Positions 35,201 to 42,819 of a stretch of 64,000 nt of DNA are shown here, piece after piece. Location of the stretch: the IMG/VR virus record IMGVR_UViG_3300035188_001379, positions 120,466 through 184,465 of that record. The stretch is one strand, 5' to 3'. Position 1 is the first letter of the stretch. Every line of letters starts with the position of its first letter. The notes beneath the pieces are model-generated. The model did not search any database, had not been told where the DNA came from, and saw only the letters and a list, made by a program, of their open reading frames with translations. The translations under genes were made by a program, and so were the position numbers. Source of the DNA: a virus.

Positions 35201-35873
35201 GATGTCTCGCGGACTAACCTCTTTACCTAATTTTAGCGGAGTATATGTTAAAGGAAACTTCTACTGCGGGCTTAATCAACTTACGAGTCTAACTGGAGCT
35301 CCGTCCAGAGTGCTTTACCATTTTGGATGCCAGGGCAATCAGCTCACAAGTTTACAGGGCGCTCCTTCGGTTGTAGGATTAAGCTACGATTGCTCAGTTA
35401 ATCAGCTCACTAGCCTACAGTATTGTGCGACTACCATAGGAGGCGACTTTAGATGCCACAATAATCAGCTCACTAGCCTGCAATATGGACCTACAAGTGT
35501 ATCTGGAGATTTTCTTATAAGTAACAACCAGATTACTAGCTTGCAATACATGCCGACTACACTAGGAGGAGGAATACACGCATCTTCTAATTTACTCGCT
35601 AGCCTGCAATACTGCCCAGCAACTGTAAACGGAGCCTTTAATGTTTCCAATAATCGGCTCACTAGCCTGCAATACGGACCTGCCACAGTAACAAGCTTCT
35701 ACAATTGCGCTAATAACTTAATTAGCAATATGCAATATGCTCCGTCAAGTGTACCAGAACAATACATTACATATGGTCCGAATCCAAATCTCGCCCTACC
35801 CAGAACTGACGCAGATGTTGCAGGAGTGCTCTGGAATTACGGGGCTGCAGGATATATGAGAACCCGAGCCTAG
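29286..35873 (+). CDS. Giant repeat adhesin: Gly/Thr solenoid plus leucine-rich repeats
   Basis: 2195 residues. Residues about 50-275 are a repeat of roughly 14 residues, of type TGxVTISGGTNSG, consistent with a beta-solenoid stalk. Residues about 340-950 are aromatic, tyrosine/glycine-rich repeats (GDSNDGVLY, YxGxFxYNGxYY). From about 1010 four blocks of 21-residue leucine-rich repeats follow (consensus NQLTSLQGAPxxVxGxFxC), separated by units ending FYTY.NG.P and AGxxxxYxxGxY. A large receptor-binding or host-adhesion protein is the obvious inference. The bacterial-type 21-residue LRR with a conserved cysteine is unusual in a fibre. Confidence 0.75.
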   Translation: MSKTFTNITVNVGNGAINNRPIVNGSAVIATGGRNNATVAGSVVLNGGLNSNTAVVTGTLTINSGANNAPVVGAATISGGTNTGTITGPATIDGGDNLGAIAGAVTISSGTNAAAITVGPVTISGGSNSGTIAAATVISGGANSGAITGAVTISNGTNTGAITGPATISGGSNSAPITGAAIVSGGDNSGAVTGAVTISSGTNSGPVTGPVNITGGTNTGAVAGAVTISGGSNSAAVTGTVLVSGGTNTGTVTGSVRVTNGGTQNGPVVGNLYIEAGGTISGDTTISGGGKVYAAANVDTAAALSLIPTFTGTVVQTTQNGVLTSTTYTGGTPGATAPVTGIFYNLEGGSNAGKAYSYNEQGEPTPVNTPKFNLTGDGKAYNWNNGVKGSLFTGVIDGVTYTNGVEGTGGGGGGASYNEYAVTFEGSSGTLYTSLSDTVTSGTVYSDSALNLPFTGAFEYNSVWYYADAGVPNTYRAYGVSGDTNGGVLYSYPVFNAEPDEFIYTNTALTAKYTGEYQYQGVFYYAEDGVVGQLKPVTVTGDSNDGVLYIAADSGISVGATGSPVFTDFTGDTPYEGPFVYNGAYFRANNAGAWTAFDGVAQAAINGSYYNVVNGSLDLASTNYAVGVKLFFADNRYYTFDGDGLAGIAFNGAVDAENSWYEVVNGLSVGLFNGIAKDADNNYIKITSGSNVGQNIPDGGHKFAEDGLYYLFENGQLVRLFEGGAPGANGTYYKVDQGVLTSNVFAGAGYNQWGQAMDFNGGLSGIATRGYKQLVSDGRHYYFNTIYGGGPAIKQTVAILTPDGYRVADDGFVTDEVFSGLYQEFFDAGQYADGSRYLMINNGSGGIFSGTAYDQVTGLVLKIVNGESLGGHTSVFADSYIDGDGAFVNYNISELYEGYYYNNGLPYNGLIGFSTPVTDEYNVVVGTSQGAGSFAFYLGWPEGEIASGATAKCTTISVSANGNVMTIAGDVDYGGLSSYPSKMVLYNAQVSGNVRAIANGNNLMGSPAGVGGDFNCNNLGITSLKGAPITVAGTFNCSYNYLTSLQYSPTAVGIFNCFHNQLNSLQGAPAVVNGFNCGINQLASLQGVPATVYGDFDCSGNQLTSLQGSPATVTGNYICSNNSLTSLQGVLASVQGDFDCTTNQLTSLQGAPAMGGNGSFYCSDNQLTTLQGAPTEVRGNFMCVGNQLTSLQGAPAVVQGVFNCSDNLITSLQGGPTSIPGVYNIGQYICANNQLTSLQGAPTTVIFYFDCGYNQLTNLVGGPVTVLNGSYNFSHNPLLTSLSGSPDNVNAGTVYYNNTGLTLPTVAASVGGTLFIYSVSGVGRQAVAATGGTPTSFAYYLDGVLSNSFTTTTPTKAVDNGNFYTYTNGVPTFEKAGVIAGRTVTYSDGQYRITGDISIQSQMAQLPDFSGIHLNGSFYCGGKGLTSLQGAPAQVTGSFHCQGNPITNLQGAPSYVGGDLVCGEFATFTSLQGGPTTVGGYFRCRNSQITSLQYGPTTVGGDYICDNNQLTSIQGAPTSLTRVFLCNNNQITSLQGGPTGWISGYNCSYNQLTNLQGAPSNIGEGFNCSNNPLTSLQGAPGTVLNFDCSYTNITGLDMGPLQGIRSYTCTNTKITSLIGAPSVVGTVNSSNPGGFYCNNNAFLTTLIGSPHTVYGAFSCHSCSSLTSFQGAPDTVTGLFNFTTSVISLPKAFLTATEKAAIYAASGVTRLSPNPSGSLLSIGYFTPSGRDESYSSTVPQKAEDSNYYLYSNGYAIFDRVGTVAGIELQYANGRYETIGSVSLSNRGLTALPDFTGVHIKGSFSCNNNLLTDLQKAPASIQGDFNCSYNQITYLRCPTTSVGGAFNCGNNPLINLYDMPPVISGAVQYANTPNVTPLPGLHLDNTGVWWIYNASRTGRTLAIPATGSRALSIGYYVNGELATSYTSNTPTKAEDNNFYTYSQGSPNLHRVGTVAGYVLDYEAGEYVYNGNVDLMSRGLTSLPNFSGVYVKGNFYCGLNQLTSLTGAPSRVLYHFGCQGNQLTSLQGAPSVVGLSYDCSVNQLTSLQYCATTIGGDFRCHNNQLTSLQYGPTSVSGDFLISNNQITSLQYMPTTLGGGIHASSNLLASLQYCPATVNGAFNVSNNRLTSLQYGPATVTSFYNCANNLISNMQYAPSSVPEQYITYGPNPNLALPRTDADVAGVLWNYGAAGYMRTRA
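29460..30110 (+). repeat. Degenerate 42-nt repeats coding the Gly/Thr solenoid
   Basis: Consecutive units encode variants of GAVTISGGTNSGAI. Repeated ACAATCAGTGGAGG and AACTCTGGAGC blocks are visible. On the opposite strand they create a long artefactual proline/valine reading frame. Confidence 0.75.
32320..35760 (+). repeat. Leucine-rich-repeat coding array in four blocks
   Basis: Units of 63 nt centred on AACCAGCTCACCAGCTTGCAAGG-type sequence recur at about 32320-33130, 33520-34320, 34640-34870 and 35210-35760. Later units switch from LQGAP to LQYGP, indicating block duplication and drift. Confidence 0.8.
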
Positions 35874-35884
35874 GTAAAAAGCGT

Positions 35885-35979
35885 CTATAGTTAAGCAGAA
35901 GACTTGAACTGCTTAACTATAGTCAGTAATAAAAATATAACTGCCTGCTTGATACTATTCAGGCAGGCAGTTATATTTT
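35885..35979 (+). terminator. Two consecutive long hairpins
   Basis: A 14-bp stem CTATAGTTAAGCAG/CTGCTTAACTATAG (35885-35922) is followed by a 17-bp stem AAAATATAACTGCCTGC/GCAGGCAGTTATATTTT (35932-35979). The second has A and T tails and could terminate in both directions. They insulate the adhesin gene from the glycan cassette. Confidence 0.8.
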
Positions 35980-35990
35980 GTAATTAACGT

Positions 35991-37388
35991 ATGCGTGTAA
36001 CTATACCTAAAGAAATAAAAGAAAACCTGGAACAGCTGACCAGCGTTATGATTAACCTGGATGATGTAGCTACTCCAGGCAGAGTCATACCGCAGATTTT
36101 ACCAATAGCTTACGTAGCGCAAAACGATTATGCCGAGGTACTAGACTATTTGTGGCAAAGTTGCTCGTACATAAGGTACATAGTTAAGTACAAAGACGGC
36201 ACAGAAAGCATTATCAGTTTTGATTCTAAAGAAAAAGCGGCATACACGCAAACAGCCAACAGAAGCGAACGGGAGGTTCACGGTTTTGATGAAATTAATC
36301 CTAGAGAAATGCTCGGTTGGTATTTTGGACGCCCGCCGCGTGAGTACAGTTATAGCAAAGCGAACATCGTTAATGGTGAATTTTTAGATGCGTTAGATTC
36401 TTGTAGGCTTATTAAAGGAATCGAGCTGCCCGCTACAGGAGTTTTTCGACTCAAGAACGGAGTGGTGTCTTCTAGGGGATTAGTTTATTCTTACGACCTA
36501 AGACAACGCTATTTAGAGCTATCTAGATTCTCATCTTTAGATGAAGTTAACAAAGACGAGGCTGAGCTAAAAATTTATCTAGGTAAAAAACTAGATCGAC
36601 TGTGTCCAAACACATCGGCCAGGTACTATAAAGGTAGAGCATTAAATCTATACACATTCTTCAGTAATTATAATTTTTGTCACGGGTTTTTAGATGTATG
36701 TGCACTATTAAGCTCTTGCTACTCAGTAGGTATTGATTTTAAAGAGTTTGATTGGTTTGTGGTACCTGAAAATAATTTTAGTCTTACCCAAGGACTTTTC
36801 GATAGACTAGGTATAGATAAAACAAAAAAGCTAGTCACAGGCGAAATTAAAGTAGAGGACAAAGTACAAGCGAGAGACTATAGCTTGATGTTTGATGAGT
36901 TAGTCACGCCTTCTTTTGATGGCTTTTGTGGCTATTATGCTCCGCATGCTTTCGATTTTATCAGATATCTTTACGCAGATGAACTAACCGCACTAGGAAA
37001 ACGTAGAAAAATTTATCTGAGTCGGGAAGGCTCAGTTAGAGGAGTGAGTAATGAGCAAGATCTTATCGAACTTTTAAAGAAATATGGCTTTGACGTGGTA
37101 AATAGCAGCACGCAAGCTAATATTCCTGAACTAATGAGTAATGCGTCTGTCATTATAGGCGCTCACGGAGCAGCGATGGCTAACTGCGTGTTTTGCTCTC
37201 CAGGCGCTCGGCTTATAGACTTGCTTCCTGCGGGCTATCCTTATCCGTATTATATGAGCTTGGCTGACTCGGTTGGGCTAGAATATACGGCATTTGTATG
37301 TAAGTCTAAAGGTAAAGGCGCGGCAACTAAAGCTGATTTTATGGTAGATATTCCTAGGTTGAAAGTGTTTCTCGACCAGACTTTATGA
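35991..37388 (+). CDS. GT61-family glycosyltransferase
   Basis: 465 residues. The C-terminal third has the family 61 (EOGT/xylosyltransferase-like, DUF563) signature: RRKIYLSREGS, then a SNASVIIGAHGAAMANCVFC segment (about residues 384-403) and LIDLLP. The first half is cassette-specific. Transfers a sugar from a nucleotide sugar to a glycan or protein. First gene of a tightly packed six-gene glycan cassette, overlapping the next gene by 4 nt. Confidence 0.85.
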   Translation: MRVTIPKEIKENLEQLTSVMINLDDVATPGRVIPQILPIAYVAQNDYAEVLDYLWQSCSYIRYIVKYKDGTESIISFDSKEKAAYTQTANRSEREVHGFDEINPREMLGWYFGRPPREYSYSKANIVNGEFLDALDSCRLIKGIELPATGVFRLKNGVVSSRGLVYSYDLRQRYLELSRFSSLDEVNKDEAELKIYLGKKLDRLCPNTSARYYKGRALNLYTFFSNYNFCHGFLDVCALLSSCYSVGIDFKEFDWFVVPENNFSLTQGLFDRLGIDKTKKLVTGEIKVEDKVQARDYSLMFDELVTPSFDGFCGYYAPHAFDFIRYLYADELTALGKRRKIYLSREGSVRGVSNEQDLIELLKKYGFDVVNSSTQANIPELMSNASVIIGAHGAAMANCVFCSPGARLIDLLPAGYPYPYYMSLADSVGLEYTAFVCKSKGKGAATKADFMVDIPRLKVFLDQTL

Positions 37389-38296
37389 ACAACACTCTCT
37401 ACGTCGTAGTACCCTATTTTAATTTTGTAAACTATAAGCGGGGCCAGAAGAACCTCGACAGCTTTCTCGCTACTCTGCAGCATGCCCCTGGGATATCTGT
37501 AGTGCTTGTTGAAGGTTACAGAGAAGAGAGGCTTCCAAGCTATAGCGGAAGAGTGGCAAACCACGTACAAGTATATGTTCCGGATGTATTATGGGTTAAG
37601 GAAAATCTTATAAACATTGGATTTAGTTACCTGCCTGATGACTGGCAGTATGGCGGCTGGTTTGATAGAGATATAATGTTTTTAAACCCTAATTGGCTGC
37701 CTGAGACTATAGCCGCTCTAGAAGTTTCTGATATTGTTCAGCCATGGTCGCAGTGTCTTTACTTAAACAGCAGGCATGAGCATGCCCCTTTAGTTGTGCG
37801 TGATAATTCTTACACTTACGCAGAGAGCCTGACTGGACTGCTCTTAAGAAGAGAGGTTGATGCACAGAATCTGTATAAAGGTAAGCATACGCAGCCAGGA
37901 CAGGCGTGGACAATCAATAGGAAATATTACGATTATCTTGGAGGACTTTATGACAAAGCTATTCTAGGAGGAGCTGACTCACTGTGGTCTATAGGTTTGC
38001 TAGGTATTAAGAAATTCTGCGTGCTAGAAGGAATAGAAGAGGATGCTCAGGAATATCTAGCTAAAGTAAGTACAGCTGTTGTAGGGGCTACACGAGGAGC
38101 AATAGTGCATTACTATCACGGAGAAATTAAAAACAGGCAGTATGTTAGCCGTCACGACATACTCAAAAAGCACGGTTTCAACCCTAAAGACTTTTTGACG
38201 TACACACAAGAAGGTGTTCTACGCTACACTGAGGTGGGTAAAAATATGGAAACGGACGTAATTAATTATTTTCTTGGGCGCCAGGAAGACTTATGA
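37385..38296 (+). CDS. GT-A type glycosyltransferase
   Basis: 303 residues. YVVVPYFNFV at the start, GGWFDRDIMFLNP (about residues 80-92; an acidic D.D metal site) and PGQAWTINRKYYDYLGGLYDKAILGGADS (about 172-200) match GT2/GT27-type nucleotide-sugar transferases. Starts in a 4-nt overlap with GT61 and overlaps the sulfotransferase by 4 nt. Sugar and acceptor unknown. Confidence 0.75.
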   Translation: MNNTLYVVVPYFNFVNYKRGQKNLDSFLATLQHAPGISVVLVEGYREERLPSYSGRVANHVQVYVPDVLWVKENLINIGFSYLPDDWQYGGWFDRDIMFLNPNWLPETIAALEVSDIVQPWSQCLYLNSRHEHAPLVVRDNSYTYAESLTGLLLRREVDAQNLYKGKHTQPGQAWTINRKYYDYLGGLYDKAILGGADSLWSIGLLGIKKFCVLEGIEEDAQEYLAKVSTAVVGATRGAIVHYYHGEIKNRQYVSRHDILKKHGFNPKDFLTYTQEGVLRYTEVGKNMETDVINYFLGRQEDL

Positions 38297-38952
38297 AAAG
38301 AATTAACTTTTTTAGTCTGTGTCGCAGTGGACACCATGCTGTAATCTTTTGGCTAATTAATAATCTTGGAGGCTGTGAAGAAGAAGTATATTTGCAAAAA
38401 TACAGTAATCCTTCCTCAGGGTTATTGTACTACAACAATATAGGTGTGTATAATCCCACTTTTCCAGAAAACTACACATGGCTCATTACGAACACAGAAG
38501 ATCGAGAATTTGTCTCGGGTGAGGACAACATCGTAATTGTTAGAGATTTTTACAACCTGCTAGCTAGCAGGTATAAAAAGTACGGAGCACTGCTAGGGTT
38601 GCGAGAAAAAGATTATATTACAAATTTGCAGGAGCTCATAGGCTCATGGAAGCAACATGCAAAAACTTTTCTAGACTTCCCTACCAAAGGAATTTCATAC
38701 AACGCTTGGCTTAAGAGCAAAACTTACAGAGACAGTGTTGCTGCTAGATTCAGTGTACCCAACGAGATTGACGCTATTGATTACGTACCAAATATGGGAG
38801 GAGGCAGCAGTTTTGTAGGGGTACAAAAAGAAAAAGACATAGAGAGCTATCTTCACAGGTATAAACAAATAGAGCTACCTGAGAGTATAGCTACAGAAGT
38901 AAACAGAGATGCGGAGCTTGCCAGCTTAAACACCAAATTGTTCTTTGCCTAG
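38293..38952 (+). CDS. Sulfotransferase-like protein
   Basis: 219 residues. SLCRSGHHAVIFWL at residues 8-21 is the 5'-phosphosulfate (PAPS) binding loop of sulfotransferases, and IVIVRDFYNLLASR near 80-93 fits the 3'-phosphate binding region. It would transfer sulfate from PAPS to a glycan or protein. Phage-encoded sulfotransferases are rare. In this cassette the likely product is a sulfated glycan on the virion or the host surface. Confidence 0.75.
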   Translation: MKRINFFSLCRSGHHAVIFWLINNLGGCEEEVYLQKYSNPSSGLLYYNNIGVYNPTFPENYTWLITNTEDREFVSGEDNIVIVRDFYNLLASRYKKYGALLGLREKDYITNLQELIGSWKQHAKTFLDFPTKGISYNAWLKSKTYRDSVAARFSVPNEIDAIDYVPNMGGGSSFVGVQKEKDIESYLHRYKQIELPESIATEVNRDAELASLNTKLFFA

Positions 38953-38979
38953 CATACGTAAGGTTATATAAAACCAGCT

Positions 38980-39891
38980 ATGTCGACTGAAGATAAATAT
39001 GTGTGGTGCCGTCCTATGGGAGGACTTAACGATAATCTTTGCCAAATAGCGTATTGTGTAGCCTATTGCGAGAGTTATCATAGAACATTAGTTTTAAATG
39101 ATATATGGGGAAGGTTGTTTGACTGGTCGTTGGGCCTGAAATTGGTTGAACCTCAGAATATCCGGATCATTAAAAAAACGCCTGACCTTTTTGAAAAGTT
39201 TAAAACATTAAGCTGTTTCCCTAAAGAGTTAGAGTTTAGCAATTTTGATTACAAAGCGAATACGTGTCTTATAACTAGAAAAATCTGCATTCAAGACACA
39301 GCTACACCTTTATGCTTTGATTTATCAAAAAAATACGACGAGACTTTGCTGGTACATCAACAGTGCGGAGGAGGCGTGGAGTCGAGAAAAGCTCTGCAAT
39401 ATTTTCAAGTGAATGAAAACATTGCGGAACAAGTTCAAAGCTTGAGAAAACTTTACGGAGACTATACGGCAGTACATATAAGAAACACAGACTATATTTC
39501 CGATTATGTTGAGCTTTTACAGCAAGTTAATAGCGAAGACGACGCTGAAAAAATTTTAATTTGCTCAGATGACCATGATGTAAAAAAAGCCGCACAAGAA
39601 ATATTAAAAGATAAGTACGTCTCTGTTGTAGATATGCCTCTGCTGGCTGCTAAAGGAGTAGGTTTGCATCATAATTCAAAAAATACTCCAGAGTTTATAG
39701 TTAAGTCAGCGCTGCTAGAGCTATGCATGCTTGCGTACGGCAAAAAGCTTGTTAAGTGCCCGATCAAAGGCTACTATAACGAAAGCTCTATAGGAAACAC
39801 TGTTAAGCATTCCGGATTTTCTAACCTAGCGGCGTATTTACACAGCAACAAAACTGAGCTTCAGCGATTCGCTAGACAAAACGACGAATAA
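38980..39891 (+). CDS. Fucosyltransferase-like (GT11/O-FucT type) protein
   Basis: 303 residues. MGGLNDNLCQIAYCVAYCE at the start and AVHIRNTDYISDY (about residues 162-174) are typical of alpha-1,2/1,6- and O-fucosyltransferases, where the arginine contacts GDP-fucose. ILICSDDHDVKK resembles the following I.SDD segment. Sugar specificity is inferred only. Confidence 0.65.
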   Translation: MSTEDKYVWCRPMGGLNDNLCQIAYCVAYCESYHRTLVLNDIWGRLFDWSLGLKLVEPQNIRIIKKTPDLFEKFKTLSCFPKELEFSNFDYKANTCLITRKICIQDTATPLCFDLSKKYDETLLVHQQCGGGVESRKALQYFQVNENIAEQVQSLRKLYGDYTAVHIRNTDYISDYVELLQQVNSEDDAEKILICSDDHDVKKAAQEILKDKYVSVVDMPLLAAKGVGLHHNSKNTPEFIVKSALLELCMLAYGKKLVKCPIKGYYNESSIGNTVKHSGFSNLAAYLHSNKTELQRFARQNDE

Positions 39892-39893
39892 CT

Positions 39894-40562
39894 ATGTACA
39901 ACGTATCTTCATCATGTCAAGTAAAGCAACTTGCCGCTATCTACGAAAAGTACTTTAAAGACTTAACAAGCGGAGTCTTCGTAGAGGTTGGTGCGTACGA
40001 TGGAGAGTCTTTTTCAAACACGTCATGCCTAGCTGACCTCGGATGGAAAGGTGTCTACGTAGAGCCTGTTAAGAGTTTTTATGAGAAGTGTAAAAAAAGA
40101 CACGAAAACAACAACGTGACAGTTTTAAACTACAGTGTAGGTACAGAAGAAAAGGAAGTTAAGCTGTATGTAGTTGGCCCCATAACCACGACAAAGGCCT
40201 CACAGTTACAAATGTACAAAGATGTAGACTGGCTTAAAAACAGGACTGAAAATGAAGAAAAATGTACGCAAACTACACTAGAGAAAATACTCACAGCCAA
40301 TAAAATTCAACCTAACTTTGAATTGCTGGTAGTGGACGTTGAGGGAAGCGAAGTAGACGTTTTTAATTCATTCTCACTAAAACACTGGAGACCTAAAATG
40401 CTGATTGTTGAGCTGGAAGACTTGCATCCCACATTTGCAAAATTCGTAGAACATAGAGAACAGCATAAAGCTTTACGAACTAAAATTACAAACGAAGGCT
40501 ACACTGAAGTTTACAGAGACTCTATAAATACCATTTTTGTCGATAAAAAGCACTATGACTGA
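39894..40562 (+). CDS. FkbM-family methyltransferase (copy 1)
   Basis: 222 residues. FVEVGAYDGESFSNT (about residues 28-42) is the SAM-binding loop I, GVYVEPVKSFYEK the second motif, and LLVVDVEGSEVDVF the FkbM signature. It methylates a hydroxyl, commonly on a sugar. Overlaps the second copy by 8 nt. Confidence 0.88.
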   Translation: MYNVSSSCQVKQLAAIYEKYFKDLTSGVFVEVGAYDGESFSNTSCLADLGWKGVYVEPVKSFYEKCKKRHENNNVTVLNYSVGTEEKEVKLYVVGPITTTKASQLQMYKDVDWLKNRTENEEKCTQTTLEKILTANKIQPNFELLVVDVEGSEVDVFNSFSLKHWRPKMLIVELEDLHPTFAKFVEHREQHKALRTKITNEGYTEVYRDSINTIFVDKKHYD

Positions 40563-41217
40563 GATCGAGTTAATTTCAAAACTTTTGCCTGAAAACAAAG
40601 AGACACGCCTCGTCTTTTTTGACGTAGGGGCTAACTCTTTTTCTTTTGGTTTATACGCTAAGCAGATTTACCCAAACGCAACTGTCTACGGGTTCGAGGC
40701 TGACACTGCTGTTTTTAAATCCACCGCCAGGAATAGGCAAATAAATGAATCCTATGAATTACACTACCTCAACAAAGCTGTAGCTGATGTAAATGGTGTG
40801 GCTAAATTTTACCCAAGCCTTAGTTATTCTGGCAAAGAGCACCGCTCAAGTGGTTCGCTATGTGAACCTGTTATAGATAGCGCTACAAACAAAATGCTTA
40901 GAGGCTATACTTCGTTAGAGTTTGACCCTGAGGGCTACGAGGTACCTACGGTTAGGCTTGATACTTTCTGTAGCGACAAAAAAATAAACCAGATTGATTA
41001 CCTGCATATCGATGTACAAGGAGCCGAAGATAAAGTAATTCGCGGGCTTGGAAAATTACGTCCTACGTACATATACGCAGAAACAAACTTGTTTGGAGAG
41101 GCTCTATACAAAACAACAACCACACTTAGTAAATTTGATGAGTTACTAGAGGATTATGGATATCAGATTTTTGATAGGACGCACTCAGATACGATGTACC
41201 TTCGAACCAAAAGCTAG
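40555..41217 (+). CDS. FkbM-family methyltransferase (copy 2)
   Basis: 220 residues from the ATG at 40555, chosen because it overlaps the previous stop by only 8 nt; an ATG at 40537 is possible. VFFDVGANSFSFG, YGFEADTAVF and YLHIDVQGAEDKVI are the FkbM SAM-binding and signature motifs. Similar in type to copy 1 but diverged. Last gene of the glycan cassette. Confidence 0.88.
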   Translation: MTEIELISKLLPENKETRLVFFDVGANSFSFGLYAKQIYPNATVYGFEADTAVFKSTARNRQINESYELHYLNKAVADVNGVAKFYPSLSYSGKEHRSSGSLCEPVIDSATNKMLRGYTSLEFDPEGYEVPTVRLDTFCSDKKINQIDYLHIDVQGAEDKVIRGLGKLRPTYIYAETNLFGEALYKTTTTLSKFDELLEDYGYQIFDRTHSDTMYLRTKS

Positions 41218-41316
41218 CATATCAAAGATTCTTTATAATGCTGTTGCGCTGCCGCTAAGTTTTGTGTAGCTTGATGAGGCCTAATAAAAGGCAGCAACCA
41301 TAACCTACACAAACAC

Positions 41317-41550
41317 ATGACAGTACTACCTACTCCCACAATTCCCGGCTACACTCAAAAGTATCTTAGCGTCACGCCTCCTGCAGGCTTGGTGGTGCTT
41401 GATAAGCCTAAGCGTGTTCTTCCTCCTGCCGCAACAGAAGGCACAGGACTCCCACCATCAACGATTACTCCATACTCAGGAATCTATGACAGCGAAGGAA
41501 AGCTGCCTAAAGTCCCAGGAGACGGGACCACGTTCATTGCGCGAGTGTAA
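41317..41550 (+). CDS. Small proline-rich hypothetical protein
   Basis: 77 residues, rich in proline, threonine and glycine, probably extended or disordered. Preceded by a TATAAT at 41234 and a CA-rich leader (AACCATAACCTACACAAACAC), and followed by a strong terminator, so it is a single-gene transcript and probably well expressed. The protein resembles a small virion decoration or linker, but no family is recognised. Confidence 0.55.
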   Translation: MTVLPTPTIPGYTQKYLSVTPPAGLVVLDKPKRVLPPAATEGTGLPPSTITPYSGIYDSEGKLPKVPGDGTTFIARV

Positions 41551-41575
41551 AGCCTAACAGCTAAAAAATAGACTG

Positions 41576-41612
41576 CTCGGTACTGGGTTAGCTCCTGGTA
41601 CCGAGTTTTTTT
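41576..41612 (+). terminator. Rho-independent terminator
   Basis: CTCGGTAC/GTACCGAG stem extended by TGGG/CCTG, followed by T7. Unlike the early-block terminators the T-run is followed by GTATAAT rather than AGC. Confidence 0.85.
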
Positions 41613-41674
41613 GTATAATTAGCAGGCTAGAAATTCTTATAGCTAACCCGGCTAATTTAAGTTAAAATATAACC

Positions 41675-42097
41675 ATGCATAGGAAATATACACGTGAAGG
41701 GCTTTTTTCCAATATAGGGGCTGCCGCTAGCTATGGTAATGAGTATTATTTTGCTACTGACACAGGACAGTACTACTACTCGAACGGGACAGCCTGGAAT
41801 ATTACAACATTTGAAGATGCAAGAAGCGTCAAAAGCCATTCTGGGCTAATTCAAACTGCTAACGTAGCACAGCTTGTAATGCCTGCGGATCCTAGCAGGA
41901 GATGGTTGTTTATGCAGAATCATTCTAGTACAAACATGTATGTGGGTCTTGGTTTTCGTCCCACAACCACCACAGGTATTCTTATACATAAAGATGGTGG
42001 TAGTTTATCTTTGGATACTTTCGTACCTACAGACGCAGTTTATATCGTTGCAGGCAGCGCAGGGAGCGGCACTACATTCATTGCGCTAGAAGGCTAG
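41675..42097 (+). CDS. Small fibre or decoration-type protein
   Basis: 140 residues. The N-terminus (ASYGNEYYFATDTGQYYYSNGTAWN) is the short repeat common in phage fibre proteins, and the rest is beta-rich. TAAAAT ends exactly 6 nt before the ATG, suggesting a leaderless mRNA. Ends 1 nt before the next start. Confidence 0.55.
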   Translation: MHRKYTREGLFSNIGAAASYGNEYYFATDTGQYYYSNGTAWNITTFEDARSVKSHSGLIQTANVAQLVMPADPSRRWLFMQNHSSTNMYVGLGFRPTTTTGILIHKDGGSLSLDTFVPTDAVYIVAGSAGSGTTFIALEG

Positions 42098-42098
42098 T

Positions 42099-42368
42099 AT
42101 GCTAGGTTCAATCTACAGCTTTGTTAAGCTGGCCAAGTCAACGCAGCTTAAAAGACTCATCGAGGCTAAAGAGCGTTCCGACAAAAACGATTACGCTAGC
42201 AAAAATCGAATACTAGGAGAGCTGCTCAATACTCATCCTAGACAATTCAAGATTGATTCTGTTTTGAATCAAAAGTATGTAGGGCTTACACATAAACCTA
42301 CAGGGTTCCGGATACATGCCCCAAGAAAGCTGATACCGGAGGGTATAGAGAACGCTGTGCAAAAATAA
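42099..42368 (+). CDS. Conserved phage hypothetical protein
   Basis: 89 residues. The segment VLNQKYVGLTHKPTGFRIHAPRKLIP resembles a small phage family whose members contain a G.TH.PTGFR.H.PR..IP core. Function unknown. Often neighbours nucleic-acid metabolism genes, as here. Confidence 0.55.
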   Translation: MLGSIYSFVKLAKSTQLKRLIEAKERSDKNDYASKNRILGELLNTHPRQFKIDSVLNQKYVGLTHKPTGFRIHAPRKLIPEGIENAVQK

Positions 42369-42372
42369 GCCT

Positions 42373-42795
42373 ATGATTGCTCCACGCAAAGCCTCGGAAG
42401 TATACAGAGACATACTTGGAGGAAAAGCACAGAAGTGGGCATCAATATTTTCAGAAATCTGGGAGTTTATAGAGGCAGTCTCTAAGTTGGATGCTGAGGA
42501 GATGCGTCTTGAGGGTCAGCAAGTACTATACGCGCTGCAGATGCAGCTCTATCAAATCATAGAAATAGACTTCTACCTGCAGTCTTGTGAGGACGCTGTG
42601 GAAGGGTTCTATGCCAGGAGAGCTGTATGGCTTGAGATATTTGACGAGTACAAAACGCCTTTTAAAAACGAGTATCTCGAGTACGGAAGTAACTATAAAA
42701 GAATACACAAGATCAAAAAAGCGCTGGAGCTTGCAGGTGTGCATATAACTACAAAACAGGCTATAAACACGTATCTAAAGCATCTGGATAAATAG
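42373..42795 (+). CDS. Helical hypothetical protein
   Basis: 140 residues, mainly helical, with a central acidic/aromatic region (LQMQLYQIIEIDFYLQSCED) and a basic C-terminal helix. Four nt after the previous stop. No family recognised; a nucleotide-pyrophosphatase-like four-helix bundle is one possibility from the composition, but the EExxE motifs are not clear. Confidence 0.5.
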   Translation: MIAPRKASEVYRDILGGKAQKWASIFSEIWEFIEAVSKLDAEEMRLEGQQVLYALQMQLYQIIEIDFYLQSCEDAVEGFYARRAVWLEIFDEYKTPFKNEYLEYGSNYKRIHKIKKALELAGVHITTKQAINTYLKHLDK

Positions 42796-42807
42796 GCTAG
42801 GCTAGCA

Positions 42808-42813
42808 TATAAT
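42808..42813 (+). promoter_or_regulatory. -10 box of a leaderless phoH-like gene
   Basis: TATAAT followed by six bases (CAAACC) and the ATG at 42820, the same spacing as at 4579 and 45393. Confidence 0.65.
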
Positions 42814-42819
42814 CAAACC

